Notes: generated from the letters alone by a model not told the origin. Counted from the first letter of the stretch, positions 43,878 through 54,624 are shown. The stretch: 64,000 nucleotides of DNA from Pseudomonas sp. P818 (GCF_000418555.1 NZ_ATKM01000001.1:124001-188000), one strand, 5' to 3'. Numbers and translations: made by a program.

Positions 43878-44510
43878 ATGTATTGCCCCGCCGCCTTTCG
43901 CCAGGACGATCTGCCCACCCTGCACGCGCAGATCCACGCCAGCGGCCTGGCCATCGTGACCAGCAGCGGTGCGCAGGGCCTGCAGGCCAGCCATCTGCCG
44001 TTGCTGCTCGAGCCTGGCGAAGGCGAGTTCGGCACCCTGTACGGCCACTTCGCCCGCGCCAATGGGCACTGGCGCGACCTGGCCGTCGGCGCCGAGGCGC
44101 TGGTGGTGTTCAGCGGAGCGGACGCCTACGTGCATCCCGGCTGGTATGCGGCCAAGGCCGAGCACGGCAAGGTGGTGCCGACCTGGAATTACATCGCCGT
44201 GCATGCCTGGGGCCGGGCCGAGGTGTTCGACGAGCCCGAGCGCCTGCTCGAGCTGGTCAGCCGCCTCAGCGAGCGCCACGAACAACGGCGCCCGCAGCCC
44301 TGGGCGGTCAGCGATGCGCCGCGCGACTACATCGACAGCATGCTGCGCGCCATCGTCGGTTTCGCCCTGCCAATTCGCCGACTCGAAGGCAAATGGAAGC
44401 TCAGCCAGAACCGCTCGAGCAACGACCAGGCCGGCGTGCGCGACGGCCTGGCCGCCTCAGCCAACCCGCAAGAGCGGGAACTGGCGGCACGGATGAATCC
44501 CACCGACTGA
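43878..44510 (+). CDS. PaiB-type FMN-binding protein
   Basis: A 210-residue split-barrel protein: MYCPAAFRQDD, SHLPLLLEPGEGEFGTLYGHFARAN, then ADAYVHPGWYAAKAEHGKVVPTWNY, the core of the PaiB family (FMN-binding negative transcriptional regulator). In Bacillus it is encoded with a GNAT protein, PaiA, and two GNAT genes follow here, probably in one operon. An AGGAGATGCC site precedes the ATG. Confidence 0.9.
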   Translation: MYCPAAFRQDDLPTLHAQIHASGLAIVTSSGAQGLQASHLPLLLEPGEGEFGTLYGHFARANGHWRDLAVGAEALVVFSGADAYVHPGWYAAKAEHGKVVPTWNYIAVHAWGRAEVFDEPERLLELVSRLSERHEQRRPQPWAVSDAPRDYIDSMLRAIVGFALPIRRLEGKWKLSQNRSSNDQAGVRDGLAASANPQERELAARMNPTD

Positions 44511-44529
44511 TCACCAAAGGAAGGCCCTC

Positions 44530-44970
44530 ATGCTCGATATCCGCCCCATCACCGCTGCCGATCACGCCGCCTGGCTGCCGCTCTGGCAGGCTTACCAGCG
44601 CTTCTACCAGGCCGAAATTCCAGCCGAGACCAGCGCCCTCACCTGGCAGCGCTTTCTCGACCCGGCCGAGCCGCTACACGCCGCCCTGGCCTGGCAGGAC
44701 GGCGAGGCAGTCGGCCTAGTGCACTTCATCTACCACCGCAGCTGCTGGACGAGTGGTGACTACTGCTACCTGCAGGATCTGTTCGTCGCCGAGCACATTC
44801 GCGGCGGCGGTATCGGCCGCGCGCTGATCGAGCATGTTTACGCCGAGGCCCGCGCTGCCGGCGCCAGCCGCGTGCATTGGCTGACCCAGGAAACCAACTA
44901 CCAGGGGCGTATGCTCTACGACCGCATCGGCGACCGCTCCGGTTTCATCCAGTACAGGAAGCTCTTCTGA
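44530..44970 (+). CDS. GNAT N-acetyltransferase A
   Basis: A 146-residue acetyltransferase with the CoA loop RGGGIGRALIEHVYAEARAAG and the C-terminal MLYDRIGDRSGFIQY. It begins 19 bases after the paiB-like gene, and the next GNAT gene starts in its stop codon. A close paralogue (about 70 percent identical) is encoded at 50522-50965. The substrate may be a small amine (inference from PaiB and MocR context). Confidence 0.9.
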   Translation: MLDIRPITAADHAAWLPLWQAYQRFYQAEIPAETSALTWQRFLDPAEPLHAALAWQDGEAVGLVHFIYHRSCWTSGDYCYLQDLFVAEHIRGGGIGRALIEHVYAEARAAGASRVHWLTQETNYQGRMLYDRIGDRSGFIQYRKLF

Positions 44971-45641
44971 TGACCAGCGATCTTGCTCATTGGCAACCCC
45001 GTCCAACCCCGGACCAGCGCACGCTGCAAGGCCGTTTCGTGCGTCTCGAGGCACTCGATGTCGCGCGGCATGGCGAGGATCTGTGGCGCGCGCTGCAGGG
45101 ACCGGACCCGGCGCTTTGGGATTATCTGCCCTACGGCCCGTTCACCGAGCGTGGCGCCTTCGATACCTGGCTGGCCGGCAATGCGCAGAGCCGCGATCTG
45201 CTGTTCTACGCGGTGGTCGACCTGGCCAGCGGTCGCGCCCTGGGGCTGTTCAGCTACCTGCGTATCACCGCGCAGGACGGCAGCATCGAAATCGGCCACG
45301 TCGCCTTCGGCGCGCCGATGCAGCGCACCCCGGGCGCGACCGAGGCGGTCTATCTGCTGGCGCGCCACGCCTTCGACGATCTTGGTTATCGCCGCCTGGA
45401 ATGGAAGTGCGACGCGGCCAATGCCCGCTCGCTGCGCGCCGCCGAGCGCTTCGGCTTCACCCGGGAAGGGCTGTTCCGTCAGCACATGGTGCGCAAGGGC
45501 CGCAACCGTGACACCGCCTGGTTCTCCATCATCGACGGCGAATGGCCGGCATGCCGCGAGGCCTTCGCGCGCTGGCTGGCTGAGGAAAACTTCGATGAGG
45601 CGGGGCGGCAGAAGCAGCGCCTGGAGGCGCTGCGCGAGTGA
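44970..45641 (+). CDS. GNAT N-acetyltransferase B (RimJ/RimL-like)
   Basis: A 223-residue acetyltransferase of the RimJ/RimL type: IEIGHVAFGAPMQRTPGATEA, LARHAFDDLGYRRLEWKCDAAN, RSLRAAERFGFTREGLFR. These proteins acetylate protein or small-molecule amino groups. The ATG shares a base with the preceding stop (TGATG). It is the last gene of the paiB set. Confidence 0.9.
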   Translation: MTSDLAHWQPRPTPDQRTLQGRFVRLEALDVARHGEDLWRALQGPDPALWDYLPYGPFTERGAFDTWLAGNAQSRDLLFYAVVDLASGRALGLFSYLRITAQDGSIEIGHVAFGAPMQRTPGATEAVYLLARHAFDDLGYRRLEWKCDAANARSLRAAERFGFTREGLFRQHMVRKGRNRDTAWFSIIDGEWPACREAFARWLAEENFDEAGRQKQRLEALRE

Positions 45642-45730
45642 TTCGACGTTAAGTCGGTTTGGTTGCGTGCCTGAGCTTGCTCTCAGGTTTCGCTCCGGCA
45701 GCGACTGCGCCCGGTAGCTGATGGAAAGAA

Positions 45731-46774
45731 TCAGTTCTTCCAGCAGTCGGCAAAGCGTTCGCACACGGCATAGCGTTTGTCCAGGTCGGCCATACGGGTC
45801 AGATGATTGCTGAGATTTTCTCTCAGCACCTCGCTACTTGCCGTGCGGTAGTAACGCAGCATTCGGATCTTTACTGTGAGTACTAGGTTTTGATCTGTAG
45901 ACGCGCTATTAGGGACAAGTTTGCGTAGTTCGGCCGTGTCCAGTTGTCTGAGGTATTTGCGATATTCGTCTTCGTAGCGTTTGAGCGTTCTCTGATTGCT
46001 CGTCGAGAGTTCTTGCGCGGCGATATCAATGTTCTGCTGGTATTCGTTCCAGTACTCCGCTGGCAAGGTAAAACCCATGCGTCGAGTGCGCTCGTCGATC
46101 CGCTTGTCGAAGCGCTCGTCGAGTAGTGCCTTGTCCAACTGCGGCTGTTCGGCTTTCATCGATTCTGTGAGGCTCTCGGCGATGATCTTTTCGATCATGC
46201 TCACACGCTCTTGCGTATCGGGCTGCGCTACAGGTGCTTTGGGAAATAGGGCATTACTACCAGCGCATGCGGGTAGGCCATTGTTGAGCAGCGGTACTGG
46301 TGAGCGCGATACCTGATCGCCGACCTGGTTTAGACGGTTGAGCAGTGCGCGGCACATCTTGCCTGAATAGTCGAAGGTCAGTTCGTATTCAGCCCCGCTC
46401 TGTGGCGTATAGCTGAACATGCTTCCACAAACGCTGCTTCTACCTTGAGTGTTCACCTGTAGCACGACTTCACTTTCCGGTTTCAGGCGAATTTCCAGAT
46501 ACGTCTTGGCGTCGGGAGGCGGTTCGATCGACATGTCTGCCCGGCGGGAGGTGTTGGCTAAGAACAGATTATTCAGTATGCCCGTAGTGCGCCCTCCACA
46601 GTGTTCCGCGTCGAATACCGCGAGTGTGGCGCTGTCCAGACCGCTTATGAAACGCAACTTCGCTGCGTCGGTCTCGGTGGCGTCCGGGTACGAGCCGTGA
46701 ATACTGCATCCACTCAGCAAAAGCATGAGCATGGTTGTAGCAACGGGCGTGCGAAGCGTGGGTAGATCGAGCAT
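45731..46774 (-). CDS. Low-GC lipoprotein, unknown
   Basis: A 347-residue protein with a lipobox LLSGC at residues 18-22 after a hydrophobic leader. No domain was recognised; the C-terminal half is rich in charged helices (RYEDEYRKYLRQLDTAELRKL). Seven or more cysteines occur. Base composition is near 52 percent GC, clearly below its neighbours, a sign of horizontal acquisition. Start: ATG 46774 with an AAGGAC site. Confidence 0.65.
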   Translation of the reverse strand: MLDLPTLRTPVATTMLMLLLSGCSIHGSYPDATETDAAKLRFISGLDSATLAVFDAEHCGGRTTGILNNLFLANTSRRADMSIEPPPDAKTYLEIRLKPESEVVLQVNTQGRSSVCGSMFSYTPQSGAEYELTFDYSGKMCRALLNRLNQVGDQVSRSPVPLLNNGLPACAGSNALFPKAPVAQPDTQERVSMIEKIIAESLTESMKAEQPQLDKALLDERFDKRIDERTRRMGFTLPAEYWNEYQQNIDIAAQELSTSNQRTLKRYEDEYRKYLRQLDTAELRKLVPNSASTDQNLVLTVKIRMLRYYRTASSEVLRENLSNHLTRMADLDKRYAVCERFADCWKN

Positions 46775-46968
46775 GGGCGAATCGTCCTTGATGCTTAAAG
46801 GCGTGGGGGGAAGCATGCTAGTAAAGGGAGGATGCGTCAGTCCAGCAAGTGAGCCCCAAGGCAGTCTGTCGTAGGAATCGCGCGCTGGGGTGATACTTTG
46901 AGAATAGGTACTGAGTCATACGTCTTTTTTGCGCATCCGAACATTCTTTAACACGCTCGCGTTCATGT

Positions 46969-47781
46969 TCACTCCATCTCGAACAACCCACCCCGCAGCT
47001 GCGCGCCGCCCAGGCGCTGGCGGATGTCGTCGTCGATGCGTGGGTCGTCGGGGGCGTAGAGCATCAGTTGGCGATAGGCGTTGACCCGGTTGATCTCGTT
47101 GCCCAGGTACTGCCAGACCACCCGGGTGCAGGCCGGTGTGCGCCGGTCGCCGCTGGAGACGCCGGTCTTGATGCCGTTGAGGCGGATGATGCGGCTCTTG
47201 AAGCTGGGAATCAGGATGGTCTGGCTCATCTCGTTGCCGGTGAGCGATTCGTAGTCCACCAGAAACAGGCGGTCCTGCAGGAAGAACGCCGTGCCCAGGT
47301 AGCGACAGCGCACCCAGTCCTCGCTGCCGCCGCGCGTGGGTTCCTGCCGCTCCTGGCGTTCCTGACGCTCGAACAGGTAGTTGCCGCGTTCCTCGCGCAG
47401 ATGGATCAGTGATAGCAGCACATGCCCGGGCACCGACATGCAGTTGGAGTATTCGAAGTAGTAGCCGCAGTAGCGCTCCATCGGGCTGCTCTGGCGGCGC
47501 AACGGTGCGAACAGTTCCAGTAGTGGGTCGCTGTGCTGCTGCGCCGCGCCGCTGCGTGCCCCGATCAGCCGGCTGAACTGCTCGGCCGGCATGGCCAGCT
47601 CGAAGGGTTCGACGCCGAAGAAATCGCAGATGCGCTTTAGGTTGTGCGTGGTCGGCCGACTCTGCCCGGCCAGGTAGCGATTGAACTGCGCGCGGTTGAT
47701 CGACAGCTTGCGACACACCTCGGCGATCGAACGGTAATGACTGCAGAGCAGTTTCAGATTGCTGCCGAGAGAATCGGACAT
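46969..47781 (-). CDS. XRE-type HTH regulator with unique C-terminal domain
   Basis: A 270-residue protein. An XRE-like HTH lies at about 17-60 (IAEVCRKLSINRAQFNRYLAG, then LKRICDFFGVEP). The rest is a beta-rich region (GYYFEYSNCMSVPGHVLLSLIHL, LGTAFFLQDRLFLVDYES) that was not recognised. Residues 139-147 hold a RQERQERQE triplet repeat from a 9-base tandem repeat. It is divergent from the alanine symporter gene and probably controls it. Confidence 0.75.
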   Translation of the reverse strand: MSDSLGSNLKLLCSHYRSIAEVCRKLSINRAQFNRYLAGQSRPTTHNLKRICDFFGVEPFELAMPAEQFSRLIGARSGAAQQHSDPLLELFAPLRRQSSPMERYCGYYFEYSNCMSVPGHVLLSLIHLREERGNYLFERQERQERQEPTRGGSEDWVRCRYLGTAFFLQDRLFLVDYESLTGNEMSQTILIPSFKSRIIRLNGIKTGVSSGDRRTPACTRVVWQYLGNEINRVNAYRQLMLYAPDDPRIDDDIRQRLGGAQLRGGLFEME

Positions 47782-47942
47782 ATAACCGCTCCAGATGATG
47801 CGAATGACGCGATTCTAGCATCAACTCGCGTCATATCGCCGCGACCTGCGAAATTGCCCGATGAGGCCTGTATCACGAACCATTCCGCAATCCGCCCGCA
47901 GAGGCGTAATTCCCATTCAGAACAACAAGAGAGAAAGCCTCC

Positions 47943-49382
<1,440 letters not shown>

Positions 49383-49396
49383 TCCGACTCGGACGG

Positions 49397-49423
49397 AAAA
49401 AGGGGGGGCAAGGCCCCCTTTTT
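49397..49423 (+). terminator. Terminator after the alanine symporter
   Basis: AAAAAGGGGG and CCCCCTTTTT pair around GGCAAGG, with a T-run at the 3' side. Confidence 0.88.
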
Positions 49424-49504
49424 CTTGGCCTGCCAACTCTGGCAGCCTTCCTTCGGGCAGTCGTGAGCGACGTTGCGCCTGCCCATGATTTGTGAGGAGA
49501 GCCC

Positions 49505-50494
49505 ATGGCGACCCCGGAAAGACTACTGGTGCTGTACACAGGCGGCACCATTGGCATGCAGATGAGTGCAGACGGTCTGGCACCCGCCTCGGGTTTCGAG
49601 GCGCGCATGCGCACTCAGCAAGCCAGCGAGAACGCCAGCGAGCTGCCGCAGTGGAGCTTCCGCGAGCTGCTGCCGCTGATCGACAGCGCCAACATGAACC
49701 CCGGCCACTGGCTGGCGCTACGTGACGAGATCGTCACCGCCGTCGAGGCTCATGGCCACGACGCCGTGCTGGTGCTGCATGGCACCGATACCCTGGCTTA
49801 CAGCGCCGCGGCGCTGAGCTTCCTGCTACTCGGCCTCGACGTGCCGGTGGTGCTGACCGGTGCCATGCAGCCGGCCGGCGTGGCCGGTGGCGATGCCTGG
49901 CCCAACCTGTTCGGCGCCATGCGCGCGTTGCATCGCGGTGTCGCGCCTGGCGTGCATCTGTACTTCGACGGTCAGCTGCTGCATGGCGCGCGCTGTTCGA
50001 AGCTGCGCAGCGATGCCTTCGATGCCTTCCAGGTGCTGCCGCGTCAGCGTCAGGCCGAGCATGTCGGGATCAGCGCCCTCATCGACTACCGTCAGGCGCG
50101 AGAGCGGGTGAACCTGGTCGTGCTGCCGCTGCATCCGGCACTGCAGGCGAGCCATCTCAGTGCATTGATCGACAGCGGCGTGAAGGGCGTGCTGCTGGAG
50201 TGTTATGGCAGCGGCACCGGCCCGGCCGGTGATGCCGAGCTGATGGCGGTGCTGCGCGACGCGCATGCGCGCGGTGTGGTGCTGGCGGCGATCAGCCAAT
50301 GCCCGCAGGGTCATGTGCAGTTCGGCGTGTACGCTGCCGGCAGCCGTCTGGCCGAGGTCGGCCTGGTCTCCTGTGGTGGCATGACCCGCGAGGCCGCACT
50401 GGGCAAGCTGTTCGCCCTGCTCGGCGCCGGATTGACACAAGCCGAGGTGGAGCACTGGCTGGCACGCGATCTCTGTGGTGAGATGAGCGACTGA
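49505..50494 (+). CDS. Asparaginase (type I-like, cytoplasmic)
   Basis: A 329-residue enzyme without a signal peptide. YTGGTIGMQM gives nucleophile T12/T15 and VLHGTDTLAYSAAAL the second active-site motif (T94, D95). It hydrolyses asparagine to aspartate, which would feed aspA. Cytoplasmic location and length fit AnsA, not the secreted type II enzyme. It is 28 bases before a GNAT gene. Confidence 0.93.
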   Translation: MATPERLLVLYTGGTIGMQMSADGLAPASGFEARMRTQQASENASELPQWSFRELLPLIDSANMNPGHWLALRDEIVTAVEAHGHDAVLVLHGTDTLAYSAAALSFLLLGLDVPVVLTGAMQPAGVAGGDAWPNLFGAMRALHRGVAPGVHLYFDGQLLHGARCSKLRSDAFDAFQVLPRQRQAEHVGISALIDYRQARERVNLVVLPLHPALQASHLSALIDSGVKGVLLECYGSGTGPAGDAELMAVLRDAHARGVVLAAISQCPQGHVQFGVYAAGSRLAEVGLVSCGGMTREAALGKLFALLGAGLTQAEVEHWLARDLCGEMSD

Positions 50495-50521
50495 TCCACC
50501 TGCCCGAACAGAGGAAGGACG

Positions 50522-50965
50522 ATGAGCATCGAAATTCGCCCTGTAGTCGCTGCCGATCATGAAGCCTGGTTGCCCTTGTGGCAGGGCTACCAGCGCTTCT
50601 ACATGACCGATATCCCGGCCGAGACCGGCGCCGTCACCTGGCAGCGCTTTCTCGACCCCACCGAGCCCATGGGCGCTGCACTGGCCTGGCGCGGCGATCA
50701 GGCCGTCGGCCTGGTGCACTGGGTCATCCACCGCTCGACCTGGACCACTGGCGACTACTGCTACCTGCAGGACCTGTTCGTCGCCAAGGGCGAGCGTAGT
50801 GGCGGTATCGGCCGCAAGCTGATCCAGCACGTCTATGACCATGCCCGCGCCGCCGGCTGCTCGCGGGTGCACTGGCTGACGCACGAGAGCAACAGCCAGG
50901 CCAAGCTGCTGTACGAGCGCATCGGTGAGCGCTCGGGGTTTGTGCAGTATCGCAAGCTGCTGTAG
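50522..50965 (+). CDS. GNAT N-acetyltransferase C
   Basis: A 147-residue acetyltransferase, about 70 percent identical to GNAT A at 44530-44970 over the whole length (shared DYCYLQDLFVA, GGIGR, ARAAG, RVHWLT, RSGF). It appears to be a duplicate, placed in an asparaginase operon rather than a paiB one. Its acceptor is not known. Confidence 0.9.
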   Translation: MSIEIRPVVAADHEAWLPLWQGYQRFYMTDIPAETGAVTWQRFLDPTEPMGAALAWRGDQAVGLVHWVIHRSTWTTGDYCYLQDLFVAKGERSGGIGRKLIQHVYDHARAAGCSRVHWLTHESNSQAKLLYERIGERSGFVQYRKLL

Positions 50966-50971
50966 CGCCTT

Positions 50972-50992
50972 TCCCGGATTTCATCCGGGCTA
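50972..50992. repeat. REP hairpin
   Basis: CCCGGATTTCATCCGGG, a short variant of the REP stem, between GNAT C and the convergent ridA-like gene. Confidence 0.7.
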
Positions 50993-51000
50993 CTGCATCT

Positions 51001-51396
51001 TCAGGGCCTTCGTGCGATGAAATCGATCTCCACCAGCGCGTGGCGGGCCAGGCCAGTGGTGCCGATACAGGTGCGCGCCGGGCGTTTGCCTTCGGGGAAA
51101 TAGCTGGCGTACACCGCGTTGAAGCGCGCGTAGTCGCCGTAAAAATCGGTGAGAAACGCCCGCGCCGAAACCACGTTCTCCAGGCCCAGGCCGAGCCCCT
51201 TGAGCACCACCAGCAGGTTGTCGAAGGTCTTGTGGGTTTGCGCTTCGATACCTTCGGGCAATGGCGCCGCTTCATTGCCCGGATCGATGGGTAACTGGCC
51301 GGTGATGAACACCCAACCATCGGCTTCGCAAGCGTGGGAAAACGGTGCGACCGGCGCGGGCGCAGCGGCGAACATGTGGTATTCGGGCAACGACAT
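51001..51396 (-). CDS. RidA-family enamine/imine deaminase
   Basis: A 131-residue protein with APVAPFSHACEADGWVFITGQLPIDP, the YjgF/RidA signature, and ARTCIGTTGLARHALVEIDFIA at the end with the active-site arginine. RidA removes reactive 2-aminoacrylate intermediates. ATG 51396 has a CAGGAG site; a GTG at 51402 is an alternative. Confidence 0.93.
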   Translation of the reverse strand: MSLPEYHMFAAAPAPVAPFSHACEADGWVFITGQLPIDPGNEAAPLPEGIEAQTHKTFDNLLVVLKGLGLGLENVVSARAFLTDFYGDYARFNAVYASYFPEGKRPARTCIGTTGLARHALVEIDFIARRP

Positions 51397-51417
51397 GGGC
51401 ACTCCTGGTCTTCAAGT

Positions 51418-51562
51418 TAGCAGGCTGTTGAAAAGCTACCTGCGTTGGCAATGCTGCGTCAAAAACGGCCTCAAAATGCTCATTTACAACTCGTAAACTG
51501 CGCTTTTTCAGCCGTTTTTCCTTGTCTTGCCTGCCTCGCCTACGTTTTTCAACGGCCTGCTA
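51418..51562. mobile_element. MITE-like palindromic element
   Basis: A 145-base element bounded by inverted ends TAGCAGGCTGTTGAAAA (left) and TTTTTCAACGGCCTGCTA (right; 16 of 18 pairs). Inside are further imperfect matches (AAAAACGGC on both arms) and a central TTTACAACTCGTAAA hairpin. It has no reading frame, so it would be non-autonomous. It sits between ridA and glsA. Confidence 0.65.
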
Positions 51563-51607
51563 GTGGCCGCACGAAGGCGCGGCCTGCTGCGACCATAGCC
51601 TATCGAG

Positions 51608-52516
51608 TCAGAAAACCGACCAACCGATGCGCTGACTGAGCAGCTCCAGTGCTTTCATGCCGGCCAGCGAATTGCCGGCGGCGTTCAGCTCGGGTGACCA
51701 CACGCAGACGCTGAACTGCCCCGGCACCACCGCGACGATGCCACCACCGACGCCGCTCTTGCCCGGCAGACCGACGCGATAGGCGAAATTGCCGGCCTCG
51801 TCGTACAGCCCGCTGGTGGCCATGATGGCGTTGATCTGCTTGCTCTGCCGGGGCGACAGCACCTGCTCGCCGCTGTGCTTGCAGAAACCCTGGTTGGCCA
51901 GGAAACCGAAGGCACGCGCCAGGTCGACGCAGCTCATGCGCAGCGCACAGCAGCTGAAGTAGCTGCGCAGCACGGCTTCGACCTCGTTGTGGAAATTGCC
52001 GAACGACTGCATCAGGTAGGCCGCCGCCGCGTTGCGCGCGCGGTGCTGGTATTCCGAGTCGGCGACGTGGTTGTCCACCGTCACCTCGGGGTTGCCCGAC
52101 AGGCGCCGGACGAAATCGCGCATCGACAGCGCCGGGGCGGCATAGCGCGACTGGTTGATGTCGCAGATCACCAGGGCGCCGGCATTGATGAACGGGTTGC
52201 GCGGCTTGCCACGCTCGAACTCGAGCTGCACCAGCGAGTTGAACGGCTGCCCGGACGGCTCGTGGCCCAGGCGTTGCCAGATGCTTTCGCCGCTGTGGCC
52301 GATGGCCTGCACCAGGCTGAACACCTTGGAAATGCTCTGGATGGAAAAGGGCATGTGCGCATCGCCGGCGACATGCAGCTGGCCGTCATTACCATATACG
52401 GCGATGCCCAGTTGATCGGGCACCACGCTGGCCAGCGCGGGGATGTAGTCGGCCACCTTGCCCTGGCCGATCAGCGGGCGGACTTCATCGAGAATTTCGT
52501 TCAACAGCGCTTGCAT
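51608..52516 (-). CDS. glsA: Glutaminase
   Basis: A 302-residue serine-dependent glutaminase (beta-lactamase-like fold). [16 protein letters not shown] contains the S-x-x-K catalytic pair S61/K64, and NPFINAGAL plus [15 protein letters not shown] complete the site. It makes glutamate and ammonia from glutamine. It follows the MITE element, which lies just beyond its 3' end. Confidence 0.95.
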   Translation of the reverse strand: MQALLNEILDEVRPLIGQGKVADYIPALASVVPDQLGIAVYGNDGQLHVAGDAHMPFSIQSISKVFSLVQAIGHSGESIWQRLGHEPSGQPFNSLVQLEFERGKPRNPFINAGALVICDINQSRYAAPALSMRDFVRRLSGNPEVTVDNHVADSEYQHRARNAAAAYLMQSFGNFHNEVEAVLRSYFSCCALRMSCVDLARAFGFLANQGFCKHSGEQVLSPRQSKQINAIMATSGLYDEAGNFAYRVGLPGKSGVGGGIVAVVPGQFSVCVWSPELNAAGNSLAGMKALELLSQRIGWSVF

Positions 52517-52658
52517 GTTCGGGCTCGCGAGTAGGCCGGGGAGCGTCCCGGCAGGTCAGTGCTAGACGCCTGCGGACGCTGCGGAATCACAGGCAGACGC
52601 TTGCCCTGAGCGGCGCGGCCGCCTAGTCTCGGCCCTCCCTCGTTGAAGACGTAGCCCG

Positions 52659-53588
52659 ATGTCCACCGTTCTCAATGTGCTGCTGCCGATCTTTGGCCTG
52701 ATCCTGGTCGGATTCGTCTGTCGGCGAACCAATCGCCTGGGGCCGACCGCCGCGTCGGAAATGAACCGCTTCGTGGTCTGGCTGGGGCTGCCGGCGTTGC
52801 TGTTCAGCCTCACCGCCAAGGCCGACTGGGCGCACATCTGGCAGCCCGGCTTCCTGCTCGCCTTCACCGGCGGCATGCTCGCAGTGTTTCTGGTCACCCT
52901 GGCGTATCGCTGGAAAACCACTGGCAGCCTGGTCGACGCCAGCATAGACGGGCTCAGCGCCGGTTATGCCAATACCGGCTACATCGGCATTCCGCTGTGC
53001 GTGCTGGTGCTGGGCGAGGATGGCATGGCGCCGGCGTTGATCGCTTCGCTGCTGGTGGTCTGCGTGTTGTTCGGCCTGGCGCTGGTGTGCATCGAGGTGG
53101 GCCTGCAGAGCAAGAAGGGCTTAGGCGGCGCTATCGTTCAGGTGGTCATGGCGCTGTTGAAGAACCCGCTGGTGGTGTCGCCTTTGCTTGGCGCGGCCTG
53201 GGCACTGGGCGGCGTGCAGCTGCCGGCGGCGCTGGACGAGTTCCTGCGCCTGCTCGGCGCGGCCACCGTGCCTTGTGCGTTGGTGTCGCTGGGCCTGTTC
53301 CTGGCGCAGCGGCAGAGCGGGCCGAGCGAGGGCGCCTGGCCACTGGTGGCATTGAAACTGGTACTGCAGCCCCTGGTGACCTGGTTCATCGCCTTCGTGT
53401 TGCTCGACCTGCCGGCCTTCTGGGCGCACGCCGCGTTGCTGCTCAGCGCACTGCCCACCGGCACCGGGCCCTTCATGCTCGCCGAGTATTACCAGCGCCA
53501 GGCGGCGCTGGTGTCGCGGGCAATCCTGTTTTCCACCCTCGGCTCGCTGCTGACCCTGTCGCTGATCCTGCTGGCGATCAGCCCTTGA
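52659..53588 (+). CDS. AEC-family transporter
   Basis: A 309-residue carrier with about ten helices in two halves (NVLLPIFGLILVGFVCRR at the start; NTGYIGIPLCVLVLGEDGM in the middle). The family includes malonate and auxin efflux carriers, so export or exchange of a carboxylate is likely. It ends 11 bases inside the stop region of the convergent 213-residue gene. Confidence 0.88.
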   Translation: MSTVLNVLLPIFGLILVGFVCRRTNRLGPTAASEMNRFVVWLGLPALLFSLTAKADWAHIWQPGFLLAFTGGMLAVFLVTLAYRWKTTGSLVDASIDGLSAGYANTGYIGIPLCVLVLGEDGMAPALIASLLVVCVLFGLALVCIEVGLQSKKGLGGAIVQVVMALLKNPLVVSPLLGAAWALGGVQLPAALDEFLRLLGAATVPCALVSLGLFLAQRQSGPSEGAWPLVALKLVLQPLVTWFIAFVLLDLPAFWAHAALLLSALPTGTGPFMLAEYYQRQAALVSRAILFSTLGSLLTLSLILLAISP

Positions 53589-54219
53589 GCTGCAGCTCCA
53601 CGCCCAGCTGCTGCGACAGGCAGGGCCAGCGCTGCCAGGCCGATGCGGTATCCGGCGCCGCCAGACGCTCGCGGTAGGCCTGCACCGACGGCTGGTCGAA
53701 GCTGGCGTCATCGAGCATGCCGGCGAGGGCGTGATGCACGGCTTCGTCGAGCTGGTTGGCGAAGGGTTCGCCGATCAGCTGGTGGGCGATCAGGTTGGCG
53801 CGTGTGGTGTCCAGCGGGATCAGCGGCTGGCCGAGGTGAGCGATATAGCGATCATTGACCTCTTCCACCAGGCGATGGGCCAGATAGGCCTCGTCGAGCA
53901 GGCCCTCAAGCCCTTCGTGGCCCTCCATCAGCGCCGGTGGCTGCAGGAAGAAGTGCTCGGCGATCTTCAACACAGGCTTTACCGCGGCCTCGATTCCAGC
54001 CTCGCGTGCCACTTCGGCAGCCGCGTCGAGCACGTCCGGCACCTCTTCGATATAGGCGATGACGAAGGCCGTCAGTGCGCCCGAGGCGTCGTCTTCGGGC
54101 AGGCGGATTGACGGGTGCAGGCGGTCCAGTTGGGCCTGCAGGAAGTGTGCGAGTGCCTGGCTGTCGCTCTCCTGCTGACGGGCCTGGGTGATCGATTGAC
54201 GAAGGGCGGCGGTGTTCAT
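53578..54219 (-). CDS. Conserved protein of unknown function upstream of cox
   Basis: A 213-residue soluble protein, helical and acidic, without signal peptide or recognised domain. It lies in the position of a hypothetical gene next to coxB in other pseudomonads (neighbourhood recall, not a search). The region FVIAYIEEVPDVLDAAAEVAREAG is helical. Its 3' end overlaps the AEC gene by 11 bases. Confidence 0.6.
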   Translation of the reverse strand: MNTAALRQSITQARQQESDSQALAHFLQAQLDRLHPSIRLPEDDASGALTAFVIAYIEEVPDVLDAAAEVAREAGIEAAVKPVLKIAEHFFLQPPALMEGHEGLEGLLDEAYLAHRLVEEVNDRYIAHLGQPLIPLDTTRANLIAHQLIGEPFANQLDEAVHHALAGMLDDASFDQPSVQAYRERLAAPDTASAWQRWPCLSQQLGVELQLKG

Positions 54220-54432
54220 GACTGCTCCTATCTCTCAGGACATGGACGTGAACCTTAGTCGGCTCCCGTGGTCGGCTAAGACGCGATTGTCATAACTTTT
54301 TAATACTTATGCGAGTCTGCTATATCAATCTGTATCAGAACGGCTACAGCCCGCGTCAGTCGCGGCGTTTAGGACAAGGCCTGCGCGGCTTCAGCCATTT
54401 TCCTTCGCACGTTGCGAGGTGAAAGTCGCCGT

Positions 54433-54439
54433 CTATACT
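54433..54439 (+). promoter_or_regulatory. CTATACT promoter element for the cox genes
   Basis: CTATACT is the preferred -10 for sigma-S. Transcription from it would start near 54446 and leave a leader of about 180 bases before coxB. In P. aeruginosa the aa3 oxidase genes are RpoS-dependent, which fits. The gap 54220-54624 also holds an AT-rich tract at about 54290-54340 but no gene. Confidence 0.55.
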
Positions 54440-54624
54440 CGAGTTCGAAAGGCAGTACCTGATGGAACCGGACGGGCTCAGGCACGGAGAGGTTTCGGCA
54501 GCAGTCGCCAGCAGTCTGGGCGTGGTTCGCGGGCAGTGAGTCCGCAGTCATACCCTATGGCAGTCGATCCCTTAGCCGCAGGCTCCGCCGGCGGGATAAC
54601 AAGAACAATCAAGGGGAACCCGCA

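Noticed and set aside
46916..47824. A 302-codon frame overlapping the XRE gene in another frame
   Set aside because: It is a frame shadow; the 270-residue frame has the HTH and a sensible start.
47782..47942. A possible glycine riboswitch before the alanine symporter
   Set aside because: No paired aptamer pattern was found in the 161-base gap.
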